NCBI GenBank assembly: GCA_016946835.1
Contig: JACVTC010000323.1
Location: 1 to 46,045, forward strand
Length of the DNA: 46,045 nt
Source of the DNA: Neocallimastix lanati (nom. inval.)
Lineage: Eukaryota > Neocallimastigomycota > Neocallimastigomycetes > Neocallimastigales > Neocallimastigaceae
Direction: 5' to 3'
Made by a program: the position numbers and the translations under genes. The notes beneath the pieces are model-generated. The model made no database searches and had not been told where the DNA came from. It saw nothing but the letters and a program-made list of their open reading frames with translations. Positions 12,137-24,137 of the stretch are shown piece by piece (position 1 is the stretch's first letter; the number at the start of each line of letters is the position of its first letter).

Positions 12137-12327
12137 CAAGTGGTCGATAAAGATTTCGAGCTTGAAAAATATTCTATTAAGTTGTCGATAAAGATTTCGA
12201 ACTTAAAATTATTCTATTAAGTTGTCGATAAAGATTTCGAACTTAAAATTATTCTTAAAAAAGTAGTCGAAAAGAACCTCGTGCTTTATAATTTCTACTA
12301 AGTTGTCGATAAGGATTTCGAGCTTAT
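12137..12327 (+). repeat. Array of five hairpin-forming repeats in the D leader
   Basis: Five units built on GTTGTCGATAAAGATTTCGA, each with flanking arms such as CAAG/CTTG, TAAG/CTTA or AAGT/ACTT that close a hairpin. Unit 4 is the most diverged. The array ends about 180 nt upstream of gag. Confidence 0.7.
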
Positions 12328-12507
12328 ACTTACTAAAGAAAGCAAATAAAATTATTATTTTCAAAAATTACTAAGATATATTGTTTTAAAATTTGATTCG
12401 ATATTAAATTACTTGTTAAATTATATTTTTAAAGTTGGACTTTCAAATTTATTCGTATTTAATAACCTCGTTAATTTACAATAAAAAAATTATTAACTAA
12501 AAACGAA

Positions 12508-13413
12508 ATGTCTACTAAAAGTACTTTAAGTTTTAAAGAATTAAAGAAAGAATTACGAGACATAGTGAAGCTTAGCAAGGACAATTTAGATATAAAGTCC
12601 TGGGCTACTGAATTAAAACTTTGGATCAAGATACAAGGTATCACAGATCCGGAAACAATATTTAATGCTTGTTTACTTACCAGCTCTGGTGAAGTACAAC
12701 GCGTTATTGAAGATTTGGGAGAAGATAGTGATGATGAAAGTGATGATTCATCAGATGAAGAAGAAGATGATGAAGAAGAAAATGTTGATGATGATAAATT
12801 TCCTTCTCTTGAAAAAATTATTTCAAGTCTTGAAAATTTTTACGGTATTAAAGAAGACCAAAATTTACTTCTTAAAGAACTTCGTGCAATGCGAATTAAA
12901 AGAAACGAAAAGATTAAAGACTTTAATGTAAGATATAGAACTTTGTACACTAAACTTGATAAAAAGAGAAGAAAGCGCATTGGTGTACTAGATTATATTG
13001 ACTCTATTCAAAATAATTATGAAGCCTGGAAGAAATTATCCCTTAAAGATGATATAAGTATGGAGAAAGCTTTCAAAATTGCCGAGAAAGTAGATAGACT
13101 TTCTGTAAGGAACAATAATATTAATACCTATAATGTTAATAATTCCCAGCATAATCAAAATAATCAAAACAGTACTACTTCAAGACTTTATCCTAAAAGA
13201 AGAAACGAAACTTTCCAAACAAGTCAAACAAATAATAAACTGAAACCTCAAGATATTATAGAAGAATCAACCCAGAAAATGAGAAATTTATCTGTTAAAA
13301 CTTGCTTCTTCTGTAAGGAAGAAGGTCATTACTCATACTATTGCCCTCAATTAAATAAGATTATGGAAAAAAATAAAAAAGAAATATATTCCAAAAAGTC
13401 TTTAAACTTCTAA
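12508..13413 (+). CDS. gag: Element D Gag with zinc knuckle
   Basis: 301 residues. The N-terminal 210 or so form the retrotransposon Gag region: helix-rich, with LKELRAMRIKRNEKIKDFNVRYRTLY, a pattern shared with the Gags of A and E. An acidic stretch of about 25 residues (runs of Asp, Glu and Ser) interrupts it near residues 71-95. A CCHC knuckle (CFFCKEEGHYSYYC) lies near the C terminus and should bind the genomic RNA. The ORF ends at TAA 13411-13413, directly after a TTTAAAC slippery heptamer, so most ribosomes make Gag and some continue into Pol. Gag forms the particle in the cytoplasm. Confidence 0.93.
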   Translation: MSTKSTLSFKELKKELRDIVKLSKDNLDIKSWATELKLWIKIQGITDPETIFNACLLTSSGEVQRVIEDLGEDSDDESDDSSDEEEDDEEENVDDDKFPSLEKIISSLENFYGIKEDQNLLLKELRAMRIKRNEKIKDFNVRYRTLYTKLDKKRRKRIGVLDYIDSIQNNYEAWKKLSLKDDISMEKAFKIAEKVDRLSVRNNNINTYNVNNSQHNQNNQNSTTSRLYPKRRNETFQTSQTNNKLKPQDIIEESTQKMRNLSVKTCFFCKEEGHYSYYCPQLNKIMEKNKKEIYSKKSLNF

Positions 13414-13434
13414 ATGGGAGCAGAAGCACTCCCA
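13401..13434 (+). promoter_or_regulatory. Gag-Pol -1 ribosomal frameshift signal of element D
   Basis: Slippery heptamer T TTA AAC at 13401-13407 is in the gag frame, 4-6 nt before the stop. A 7-nt spacer leads to a hairpin: TGGGAG 13415-13420, 8-nt loop, CTCCCA 13429-13434. The -1 frame runs open from the heptamer into pol. Element A has the same heptamer, spacer length, stem and loop length. Confidence 0.88.
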
Positions 13435-13595
13435 ATGACAAAACAATAGCTTCATTAAATAATTTACAAAATAATACTTTTACCAAGAATACCCCAATTG
13501 ATAATAATTCCTTTAATAAAGAATCTGAAGAATCTGATTTTAGTGACACAACTGAAAGTGAGGATAATATCATTATAAATGCTATAAAAAGAAAA

Positions 13596-16500
13596 ATGAA
13601 TGATAATAACAGCGAAAAGGAAGAAAATAATTCCAAGAAAGTACATAAAAGTTTAAAAGATAATCCACGTCCTTTCGCAACTCCTGCTTTAAGAAAGAAG
13701 AAAGAAAATGAGCTACATAATAAACCAAATAAAGTTTATAAAAATCAAATACTTCCTTCAATTTTAACTCAACCAAATATTAACAAAGAAAAACAAAAAG
13801 AAAAGGAATTAAGAAATATAACAAGAGTAAGAGAAAGTAAAGAAGAAAACAACAATTATTCATCAAAAGGAAAGAAAAAAGTTGAATCTGAAGATATACT
13901 TGTAATCGATAATGAAATAGAAGATATAGAAATGAATAAAGATAATCAACAAAATAAAACTAATACTTTGGAAAAATTAATTTCAACAAAAACTAAAGAA
14001 ACTAATAATGAAAATACTCAGTTAGTAAAAAGGAATATCAAAATGATGAATAATAAAGAACCTTACAATATTATGGATGATTTAAATAATCTTAAATCCA
14101 GTATTACGATAGGTCAACTCTTGAATGCATGTCCGAAAATTCGTTCACAATTAACTCAAGGTTTAAAGTTAGAAAAATCTAAAATAATTGGAACTGTAGA
14201 CAATGTAATAGCACGAACTTTATTAGTGAATAACTATGATCATAGCTACATAAGTAAAAGTAATGAAGTAGCCGAAGAAGACTTAGCAATGGTTGATGCA
14301 AGTGTTGACGGAGTACTAGGAAAACTTTTAATTGATTCTTGTAGTAACCTAAGCATCGTTACTAAGCAGTATTTTGATAAATTACCTGGTGAATATGAAA
14401 CAGTTGGAAAAAGTCGTGGAAGAATCCAACTAGCAACACAAGATGAAGAATACTCGGAAGGAATTATTGTTCGATTACCAGTAAAAATTAATAATTATGA
14501 ATTTAATGCGGACTTTAGAATTATTGAGAAAGAAGACTCTTTTTATGATATGTTAATAAACTTTAAAACTCAAATCGATCATTGTTTATTTATTCATCCG
14601 ACCTTAAACAGTTTATGTAAACTTTTGTCAGAAAGTGAATACGAAGAAATAGCTAAAATAAATAATCAATATTATGATGAAGAAAGTATAATTTGCACTA
14701 TTAGAAAAGTTAAAGAAACGAATAATGAAAAGGAAATTATAAAGGAATTAACTCCAATGGAATTTATTGAGAGTGATGAATTTTTAAGTACCTTAAATAA
14801 AGATTATAAAGAACAAATTATTAAAATTCTCAAAGAAATGATTGACATAGTTGCCACTTCAACAGAAGAACTAACTCCTTCTAAACTTTCACCACATAAG
14901 ATCCGTTTAAAAGCAAATGCAAAGCCAGTAAAATTAAGAAGTTATAGGTTAACTAAATTAAAATCAGATATCTTAAAAGAAGAACTTACAAAACTTATTA
15001 AGAAAGGATTGATAGAACCATCCTGTTCAGAATGGTCATCTCCAGTAGTACTTATTCTAAAACACAATGGAAAGTGGCGCTTGTGCATTGACTACCGAAA
15101 AGTCAATGATATGACAGAAAAAGATTCTTATTCAGTTCCATATATAGATGAAATTTTTGATAGTCTCGGAGGAGCTAAAATATTTACAACTCTTGATTTA
15201 TTTTCTGGTTTTCACCAAATCTTAATGGATGAAGAAAGCGTTGAAGTAACCACTTTCACTACTAAGTTTGGAAATTATCAATTTAAGGTTATGCCTTTTG
15301 GACTTACTGGAGCTCCCTCAACCTTCCAAAGAGAAATGAATAAAATTTTATTCCCTTTTATTGGTGAATTTGTTTACGTATTTATTGATGATGTTTTGAT
15401 CTATTCAAAAAGTATCGAAGAACATTTAATTCATATTAAACAAGTATTAGAAGTATTTAAAGAAAACAAATTAAAAATTAATATTGAAAAGTGCCATTTT
15501 CTTCAAACTGAAGTTGATGTATTAGGTCACAAACTTACTACTAAAGGATTAAGTCCCATGGAAAGTAAAATAACAGCTATTAAGAAGTGGGAAGCCCCTT
15601 CATCAATTCATGAATTAAGATCATTTCTAGGAGCAATAGGGTATTATCGTGACTTTATCCCTAAATATGCTCAAATTACCTCACCTTTATGTAAATTATT
15701 GAAAAAGAATACTAAATATGAATGGAATAAAGAACAACAAGAAAGCTTTGAACTCCTAAAAGAAAAATTAATCAATGCGCCTATTCTAAAATTTCCGTCA
15801 TTTGACAAACCTTTTATCATTAGAACTGATGCTTCGTATAATGGAATTGGTGGAGTTCTTTTACAAAAAGAAGAAGAAACCGGTAAGGAGCATCCAATAC
15901 ACTTTATAAGTAGAAGTTTAAAGAAAGCTGAAAAGAATTATGGTATTACCGATTTGGAAGGAACCGCTTTGTTTTACTGTATGACTAAATTTAAATCTTA
16001 TATTGAAGGAAATCCACTACCTACAACTATTTACACAGATCATAAACCATTAGTTGGTTTATTTAAGAATAAAGAACCTTTGAATGCAAGGCAAACAAGA
16101 TGGTGTCTAACCGCTAGTATGCTTGGAATTAATATAAAATATGAATCAGGCAAAAAGAATGTGTTAGCTGATGCTCTTTCAAGAATGAAAAGTAAGGAAG
16201 AGAGAAAGATATTATTAACAAAAATTACTAATGGAAATAATGAAGAATTATTATCTAAAGTTATAAAGGAATTTATTAATGAAAAGTTTACTGTTATTGA
16301 TGGTGAAGATTACTTTATCGACAATGGAAATTATAGAAAATTAATAACGGACGAAAATGAAAGGTTTAAATTAATTTTAGAAGCTCATAATATTGGCCAC
16401 GAAGGATATTACAAAACATATCAAAGACTTAAGAAAAACTTTTATTGGAATCATATGATTAAAGATATCAAAAGAATTGTTAGTAATTGTGAAAAATGCC

Positions 16501-17411
16501 AGTTAAATCGTCCTCAACCATATCCAGAACCAACCGAAAACCATCCAACTAAAGTGGAGGGTCCCTTTGTGCATTTAGGATTAGATATTATAGGACCGTT
16601 ACCAAAAACAAGAAATAATAATCAATATATTATAGTAACTGTTGATTACTTTACCAAATGGGTTGAAGCCGAACCCACTGAAAACATAACTTCCTCTGAT
16701 ATAATTAAATTTTTAATAAACGTTTTTGCAAGACATGGTGTCCCTCAAGTTATTACTACTGATAATGGAGTCCAATTCACTTCTGATATGACTAAAATCT
16801 TTCTTGATCTTTATGATGTATATGTTAAATTTGTAGCTACTTACCACCCTGAATCAAATGGCCTTACTGAAAATCGAAATAAAGAAATTGGAAAATTACT
16901 TCGTTTATTAGGAAGGAAAAATCAAGATTGGGATGAAGTTTTACCTTCTGCTTTATGGGCACTTCGAACTACCAAAAATACAGCTACTGGACATTCTAGT
17001 TTTGAATTAGTATATGGAAGAGAAGACCAACAGCCTTATGATATAGCCATAAGAACAATTGAAAATGCAGGTAAATCATATGATGAAATTTTAATGGAAA
17101 AATTTGTTCGTCATTATCAATGGACTAGAGAAGCATGCGAAAATGTGAAGAATGCTAACAAGTATTGGGCAACAAGACGAGAAGAACAAATAAGTATGAA
17201 AAAGGGAAAAGAATTAAAGGCTGGTGATCTTGTTCTTGTTAGAAACTTTAGCCGCACTAAGCTAGAACCATATTACAATGGACCATTTAAAATTTTAAAA
17301 ATTCAATTCAACACGGCAACCCTAATCGATCAGAAGACTGGAAAGCAACTCGATAGGAATGTTCACTTTAAAAATTTAGTAAAGTTTAACTCCGCTTACA
17401 GAGAAGCTTGA
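13596..17411 (+). CDS. pol: Element D Pol: protease, reverse transcriptase, RNase H, integrase
   Basis: 1271 residues from the first ATG; the -1 frame is already open from 13401, so the natural product is a Gag-Pol fusion. A Lys/Asn-rich N-terminal region of about 200 residues is followed by a protease with D-S-C-S near residue 247, reverse transcriptase (RLCIDYRKVND, FIDD at about 596-599), RNase H (RTDAS, YTDHK, LADALSR), the integrase zinc site (HNIGHEGYY, CEKC) and a D-D-35-E core (VDYFTKW, TTDN, TENRN), then a GPF module. No chromodomain is seen. No stops or frameshifts occur. Gag to integrase order is of the Ty3/gypsy type. It is the most complete polymerase of its group in the window and a candidate helper for E. 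Confidence 0.96.
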   Translation: MNDNNSEKEENNSKKVHKSLKDNPRPFATPALRKKKENELHNKPNKVYKNQILPSILTQPNINKEKQKEKELRNITRVRESKEENNNYSSKGKKKVESEDILVIDNEIEDIEMNKDNQQNKTNTLEKLISTKTKETNNENTQLVKRNIKMMNNKEPYNIMDDLNNLKSSITIGQLLNACPKIRSQLTQGLKLEKSKIIGTVDNVIARTLLVNNYDHSYISKSNEVAEEDLAMVDASVDGVLGKLLIDSCSNLSIVTKQYFDKLPGEYETVGKSRGRIQLATQDEEYSEGIIVRLPVKINNYEFNADFRIIEKEDSFYDMLINFKTQIDHCLFIHPTLNSLCKLLSESEYEEIAKINNQYYDEESIICTIRKVKETNNEKEIIKELTPMEFIESDEFLSTLNKDYKEQIIKILKEMIDIVATSTEELTPSKLSPHKIRLKANAKPVKLRSYRLTKLKSDILKEELTKLIKKGLIEPSCSEWSSPVVLILKHNGKWRLCIDYRKVNDMTEKDSYSVPYIDEIFDSLGGAKIFTTLDLFSGFHQILMDEESVEVTTFTTKFGNYQFKVMPFGLTGAPSTFQREMNKILFPFIGEFVYVFIDDVLIYSKSIEEHLIHIKQVLEVFKENKLKINIEKCHFLQTEVDVLGHKLTTKGLSPMESKITAIKKWEAPSSIHELRSFLGAIGYYRDFIPKYAQITSPLCKLLKKNTKYEWNKEQQESFELLKEKLINAPILKFPSFDKPFIIRTDASYNGIGGVLLQKEEETGKEHPIHFISRSLKKAEKNYGITDLEGTALFYCMTKFKSYIEGNPLPTTIYTDHKPLVGLFKNKEPLNARQTRWCLTASMLGINIKYESGKKNVLADALSRMKSKEERKILLTKITNGNNEELLSKVIKEFINEKFTVIDGEDYFIDNGNYRKLITDENERFKLILEAHNIGHEGYYKTYQRLKKNFYWNHMIKDIKRIVSNCEKCQLNRPQPYPEPTENHPTKVEGPFVHLGLDIIGPLPKTRNNNQYIIVTVDYFTKWVEAEPTENITSSDIIKFLINVFARHGVPQVITTDNGVQFTSDMTKIFLDLYDVYVKFVATYHPESNGLTENRNKEIGKLLRLLGRKNQDWDEVLPSALWALRTTKNTATGHSSFELVYGREDQQPYDIAIRTIENAGKSYDEILMEKFVRHYQWTREACENVKNANKYWATRREEQISMKKGKELKAGDLVLVRNFSRTKLEPYYNGPFKILKIQFNTATLIDQKTGKQLDRNVHFKNLVKFNSAYREA

Positions 17412-17429
17412 GTCTTCGTCGGGGCATCT
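17412..17429 (+). promoter_or_regulatory. Polypurine tract region of element D
   Basis: Between the pol stop and the 3' LTR the sequence reads GTCTTCGTCGGGGCATCT. The G-run 6 nt before the LTR is the likely plus-strand primer. A weak GAAG/CTTC hairpin with a 7-nt loop overlaps the stop, resembling the stronger hairpins in A and E. Confidence 0.5.
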
Positions 17430-17928
17430 TGATAAGAATGTACTAAATAATGCATTCTTAATTAAATCTACGATTTATTTCTAATACATTATGTGTACAT
17501 TATTATTTTTGTACTTTAATAAATTTTTAAATCCAAAGATCAAAAATTAAATCAAATATTATATTAAACTTTATATTTTTATATTAAATCTTATATTAAA
17601 AGTAATATTTTTATATATTTAAAACTTATATTAGCAATATTAATAATAAATCTTATTTTTTTTTTTATATTAATAATGAAAATTTATATTAATAATATTT
17701 TTATATATTGATAATTAAAAATTTATATATTATATTTTAACTTTTTATTATAAAATTTTATATCGAAATGTTTTATTTTATATTGAAAAATATTTTATTT
17801 TATTAAAAACCTTTATATTAGAATAGTATTTTTATTTTTATTTGAATATTTTAACAGATTGTAATAAAAATTATAGCCAATTAAATAAATTCTTATTAGT
17901 AATATTTTAGATATTTTTAAATAAATAA

Positions 17929-17982
<54 letters not shown>

Positions 17983-18280
17983 TTTTATTAATATTATAAA
18001 TGTATTTTATTTATATTGTTATAATTAAATTTTATATAATTAATTATAAAAATCAATTTAAATTTAATAGTTTTTAAAAAAAAAAATAAATAAAATGTAA
18101 TTTAGTGGCAAGAACAACTTTTATGCCTTGAAAAAAAGTATAAATAGTTGTAAATTTTGCTACTAATTTTTAAATATCATCAAATAAAATCAAATAAATT
18201 TATAAATAAAAATAATAAATAAATAAATAAAATTTGTGTTTCCTTACTTTATTTTTATTTAATTCTCTAAAACCTTAACA
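17430..18280 (+). repeat. 3' LTR of element D
   Basis: A copy of 10265-11115 with no difference noticed, including the 50-A run at 17931-17980. T-run 18281-18285 follows. Confidence 0.93.
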
Positions 18281-18284
18281 TTTT

Positions 18285-18298
18285 TAAGATTCGTTACA
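18285..18298 (-). repeat. Last 14 bp of the C 3' LTR beyond element D
   Basis: Completes the LTR interrupted at 10264 and ends CGTTACA, as at 21944. Confidence 0.9.
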
Positions 18299-18333
18299 TG
18301 GTCCTCCTCTAGGATTCGGATGCCAGACGAATC
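18299..18333 (-). promoter_or_regulatory. Polypurine tract and conserved hairpin of element C
   Basis: Minus strand CTAGAGGAGGACCA abuts the LTR. Plus-strand stem GATTCG 18313-18318 pairs with CGAATC 18328-18333 around a 9-nt loop, nearly identical to B. Confidence 0.75.
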
Positions 18334-18616
18334 TTTTACTTTAAATCTAAACTATTTCTAATTCTAACTTTTATAATAATAAACTATAACTAAAATACTT
18401 ATAGGAGTGATAATTTAATTAATACATTGGATAATAAAAATTACATGAATTTTAAGTTTTAAAAATAAAGTATAAAAATAAAACTATCTAGAATAAATGT
18501 TTTTGAATAATATAAAATAATTTTTTTTTTTTTTTTTTTTTTAAAATAATCATAAGTTAGAATGATTAATAGTACTTTGATGAAATAAAATTTATTTTTG
18601 ATTAAATGATTTATAT

Positions 18617-21333
<2,717 letters not shown>

Positions 21334-21343
21334 GTGTTTTTAT
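21334..21343 (-). promoter_or_regulatory. Self-primer site of element C
   Basis: Plus strand GTGTTTTTAT is the exact reverse complement of ATAAAAACAC at 21526-21535 inside the 5' LTR, about 44 nt downstream of a TATA box. There is no tRNA-like CCA end. This matches the Tf1 self-priming layout. Confidence 0.72.
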
Positions 21344-21571
21344 TGTAACGAATATTGGAATATCCGTGTTTTAAAGAGTGTAACACAATAGGTAAGCACT
21401 TTTTGATTAATAAGTAATTTGGTTTTTTAAAATATAGTTTTATTAATTAAGAAATTTAAAAATATTAATTATATAGATTAATTATTGTAATATTTCGAAT
21501 TACTTATTAATTAATTCAATAATTAATAAAAACACAATTTTTTAGAATCTTTTGGCTGCGAAATTCACTCC

Positions 21572-21579
21572 TATTTATA
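21572..21579 (-). promoter_or_regulatory. TATA box of the C LTR
   Basis: TATAAATA on the minus strand, 44 nt upstream of the self-primer sequence expected at the mRNA 5' end. Confidence 0.6.
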
Positions 21580-21855
21580 GTTTTTCAAAATTTAAATCCA
21601 TAAAAATTTAAAACCATAAAATCATTAAAAAGTTTCATAAAAATTGATTATTTTCGGTTAAAAAGAATCTAAAAGAAATAATGATAAAAGATAAATTAAA
21701 ATAGAATTTCTATCTGATTTGTTTCTATTAATTTCTAAGAATGTCTTTTGTTAATTTTTTCAGAAATTTATACAGAAACAAATACAGAAACAAATACAGA
21801 AATGAAGTATAAAAATTCTTTAAAATTTAAATGATGTAAAATTTTAGTAAAGGTG

Positions 21856-21909
21856 TGAGTCGAACCCTAGTGGTTCAGGCTGAGGTCATAGTGACTAACC
21901 ACTATGCCA
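21856..21909 (-). promoter_or_regulatory. tRNA-like A-box/B-box pair in the C LTR (5' copy)
   Basis: A box TGGCATAGTGG (21909-21899) and B box GGTTCGACTCA (21866-21856), starting 36 and 79 nt inside the LTR, exactly the offsets seen in B. Confidence 0.6.
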
Positions 21910-21949
21910 GCATTCTAATTTCTAATTTTTTAAGATTCGTTACAAAAAT

Positions 21950-22281
21950 AATTAAAAATAAAAAATTATTATTACAATTATTAATATTATTATTATTATT
22001 ATTATTTTTTTTTTTTTTTTTTTTTTTTTTTATACTAAGCTAATTTAAAAAATTTATTATTTTTGTAATAAATTAAATGAAAAAAATTTTTTTTTTTTTT
22101 TATTTATCTAGAACTAATTGATTTATTCACTAAATTAATCTAAAATATTTATCTAAAAATTAAAATTTTTTTTTACTAAATTAATTTAATATTATTTATC
22201 TAATTATAAATTAATTTTGTTGGTAAATATTAGAATTAGTTTTAAAGGGTTAAGGTAATACAAGATTAATTTAATATTATC

Positions 22282-22317
<36 letters not shown>

Positions 22318-22806
22318 TTTTTAAAAGGTTAAGGTAATGCAAGTTTTATCTTAATAGGGTAGTACAAATTTAATTTGAATTATTTGATCGGGTAGTACAA
22401 GAATTTTTGTTATAAGAATTAATTTCAACAACCATAGGATTAGGATTATCCGGTAATATAATAGATTCAAAGGATTGAATTATATAATAGTGAAGGTAAC
22501 TCAAAACAGACAAGGTGATAATTTGAATAGGAATCAATAGGCAGTAATTATTCGTCTGGGAGGAGATAAAATCCGAGATTAAAAGATATAGAAGTCCGGT
22601 ATTAAAGAGATAGTAGATAAGAAGATTTATTCAAAGATTATTAGACTAAGATAGAGAGAACCGGAGTAGGTATTTGTTCTTTGATAGTAGAATAGTAAAA
22701 GTAGAAACCCAACGATTGCCAAAAGATATTGAGAAAGTAGAATTCCTAAAAGTACGGTAGAATGTCTGAGGAATAGCGTAAAGGTATTGAGGGCTTGGAT
22801 TAGCAG
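21950..22806 (-). other. Element B 5' leader, LTR-proximal half
   Basis: No ORF. T-rich runs at about 22003-22031 and 22287-22315, then a less biased stretch (22440-22806) with no recognised motif. It joins 9677 once C is removed. Confidence 0.7.
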
Positions 22807-22815
22807 GTGCTTTTA
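22807..22815 (-). promoter_or_regulatory. Self-primer site of element B
   Basis: Plus strand GTGCTTTTA is the exact reverse complement of TAAAAGCAC at 23016-23024 in the 5' LTR. It differs from C at one position in both partners, so pairing is kept. Confidence 0.7.
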
Positions 22816-22816
22816 T

Positions 22817-23460
22817 TGTAACGGAGGTGCTTCTATTGTAAAGGCGGGATGAGATATAGAAACACAGAAAGGAGAAAACTCAATAGGTTTACACTATCTG
22901 TATAAATAATTCGTTTTATTAGAAATATTTTTTATTAATTATAAAATTTAAAATAATTATTAATATTAATCAACAAGGTAATATTTCGAATTACTTATAC
23001 GTTAATTATTATTATTAAAAGCACGAAGAAAAATATTTTCATTCGTGAAGTTCGCACTATTTATACTTTTAACGGAAAAACAGTTTTAACATGTAAAAAT
23101 AATTTTAAAGAAATATTTAGAAATATGTTTGTAGTAATTAATAATGTAAAGTTTCTAGAATATAGATTTTAATTGATGAAAATGAATCTTATCAAAAAAG
23201 AATAAAATAATTTATATAATAAGAATTTCTAAATTCATTTCGGTTGAATTACGAACCGAAAGAATCTTTAACTTTCTATAATTTTATACAGAAAGAATAT
23301 TCAAGAAGATATTATTAATAATTAATAAAATAATTAATAAAATAATTATTTATGCAAAATGGGTTGAGGTGTGAGTCGAACCCATGAAGTATTGGTCATG
23401 GTCAATGTAACTAACCATTGAACCAAAGTTCTAATTTTACTAACTGAAGATTTCGTTACA
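22817..23460 (-). repeat. 5' LTR of element B
   Basis: A copy of 5262-5905. A TATAAATA box is at 23058-23065 on the minus strand, 41 nt before the self-primer sequence 23024-23016. Confidence 0.95.
23372..23425 (-). promoter_or_regulatory. tRNA-like A-box/B-box pair in the B LTR (5' copy)
   Basis: Same sequence and offsets as 5817-5870: A-box-like TGGTTCAATGG, then B-box-like GGTTCGACTCA starting 43 nt later. Confidence 0.6.
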
Positions 23461-23821
23461 GTTGGCTACAGTATCTCCTACATCATGTACTATGTCATAT
23501 CGTTTTTGATCACCTATTATTTTTACTTTTTTTATTATATTATTATTACTATTATTATTGATATCATTATTTTCTTGTTTCTTTTGGCTAGGTAGTTCTA
23601 TCTCTTTAGCTAATTCAATAATTTCTTTTGCCCTTTGTTTTTTACTTTTTTGTTTTGTTTTCTGAATAGAAGGTTGACTAATAATAGATGGATCTAAAAT
23701 TTTTAAGGATTCAGTATTCCCAAGAATATTTGAATTATAAATGTCGTTGGTATTATTATTGTCTTTATTACTAAAACTAATCGTACTATTATTATTATAA
23801 TTATCAGTATTATTATTATTA

Positions 23822-23880
<59 letters not shown>

Positions 23881-23916
23881 TTTATCATTATTAACGTTAT
23901 CCATTTCCATTTCCAT
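23461..23916 (-). pseudogene. pol: Element A pol, 5' segment (N-rich region before protease)
   Basis: On the minus strand an open frame runs from the ATG at 23916 to the B insertion. It is mostly an Asn-rich repeat from an (AAT)n tract, followed by a basic stretch and GDQKRYDIVHDVGD, which resembles the segment just before protease in D (NKEPYNIMDDL). The frame that leaves the A frameshift signal (24131) is open down to this area but then differs from the frame used here, so a frameshift lies near 23.9 kb. Past 23461 it continues at 5256 after removal of element B. Codons reading into the B LTR (23460-23440) are an artefact. Confidence 0.75.
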
Positions 23917-24103
23917 CGTATTATTATTACAGGAATTTTAATAGGTTGCGGGTTTGATAATAAGTTTTCTTTAATCGTTTTTTGATGATAAGGTGTATTA
24001 TCAATTTTATTTTTTGTTTTTCTAATGGCCGCAGCAACAATTTCCTGTTCAGAAGGGTCTTGTATAGTATGAATTATTGGTTGATGTGAATAGGTTTGAT
24101 TTC

Positions 24104-24137
24104 TGGGAGTATTCCTTCTCCCATTAATTAGTTTAAA
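24104..24137 (-). promoter_or_regulatory. Gag-Pol -1 ribosomal frameshift signal of element A
   Basis: Minus-strand TTTAAAC (24137-24131) is in the gag frame next to the stop. A 7-nt spacer leads to hairpin TGGGAG (24123-24118), 8-nt loop, CTCCCA (24109-24104). The geometry is the same as in D. Confidence 0.85.

Larger units (their letters stand above)
11139..12507 (+). other. Element D 5' leader
   Basis: About 1.4 kb with no gene. It holds a hairpin GTTAATC/GATTAAC near 11219-11236, the structured RNA domain at 11353-11559, a GTGC/GCAC hairpin enclosing TAGTTATAA near 11600 (TAGTTATAA also occurs in the B leader), T-rich stretches, and five 35-40 nt hairpin repeats at 12137-12327. Translation by plain scanning over this length is hard to picture. 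Confidence 0.75.
10265..18280 (+). mobile_element. Element D: apparently intact tRNA-primed Ty3/gypsy retrotransposon
   Basis: The 851-bp LTRs (10265-11115 and 17430-18280) look identical, including an A-tract of exactly 50 in both. The body carries a tRNA-type primer site, a 1.4-kb structured leader, gag, a canonical -1 frameshift signal, a complete pol and a polypurine tract. The insertion site is a T-run in the C LTR: 5 T on each side against 6 T in the uninterrupted C LTR implies a 4-bp TSD. It is the innermost element, hence the youngest of the A-B-C-D stack, and all protein domains look functional. Confidence 0.95.
21344..21944 (-). repeat. 5' LTR of element C
   Basis: An uninterrupted 601-bp LTR, TGTAACGAA to TTCGTTACA. 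It gives the empty-site sequence for the D insertion. Confidence 0.95.

Noticed and set aside
23703-23888. Ile-rich ORF
   Set aside because: It is an alternative frame of the (AAT)n tract in A pol; the Asn frame continues into the protease region.
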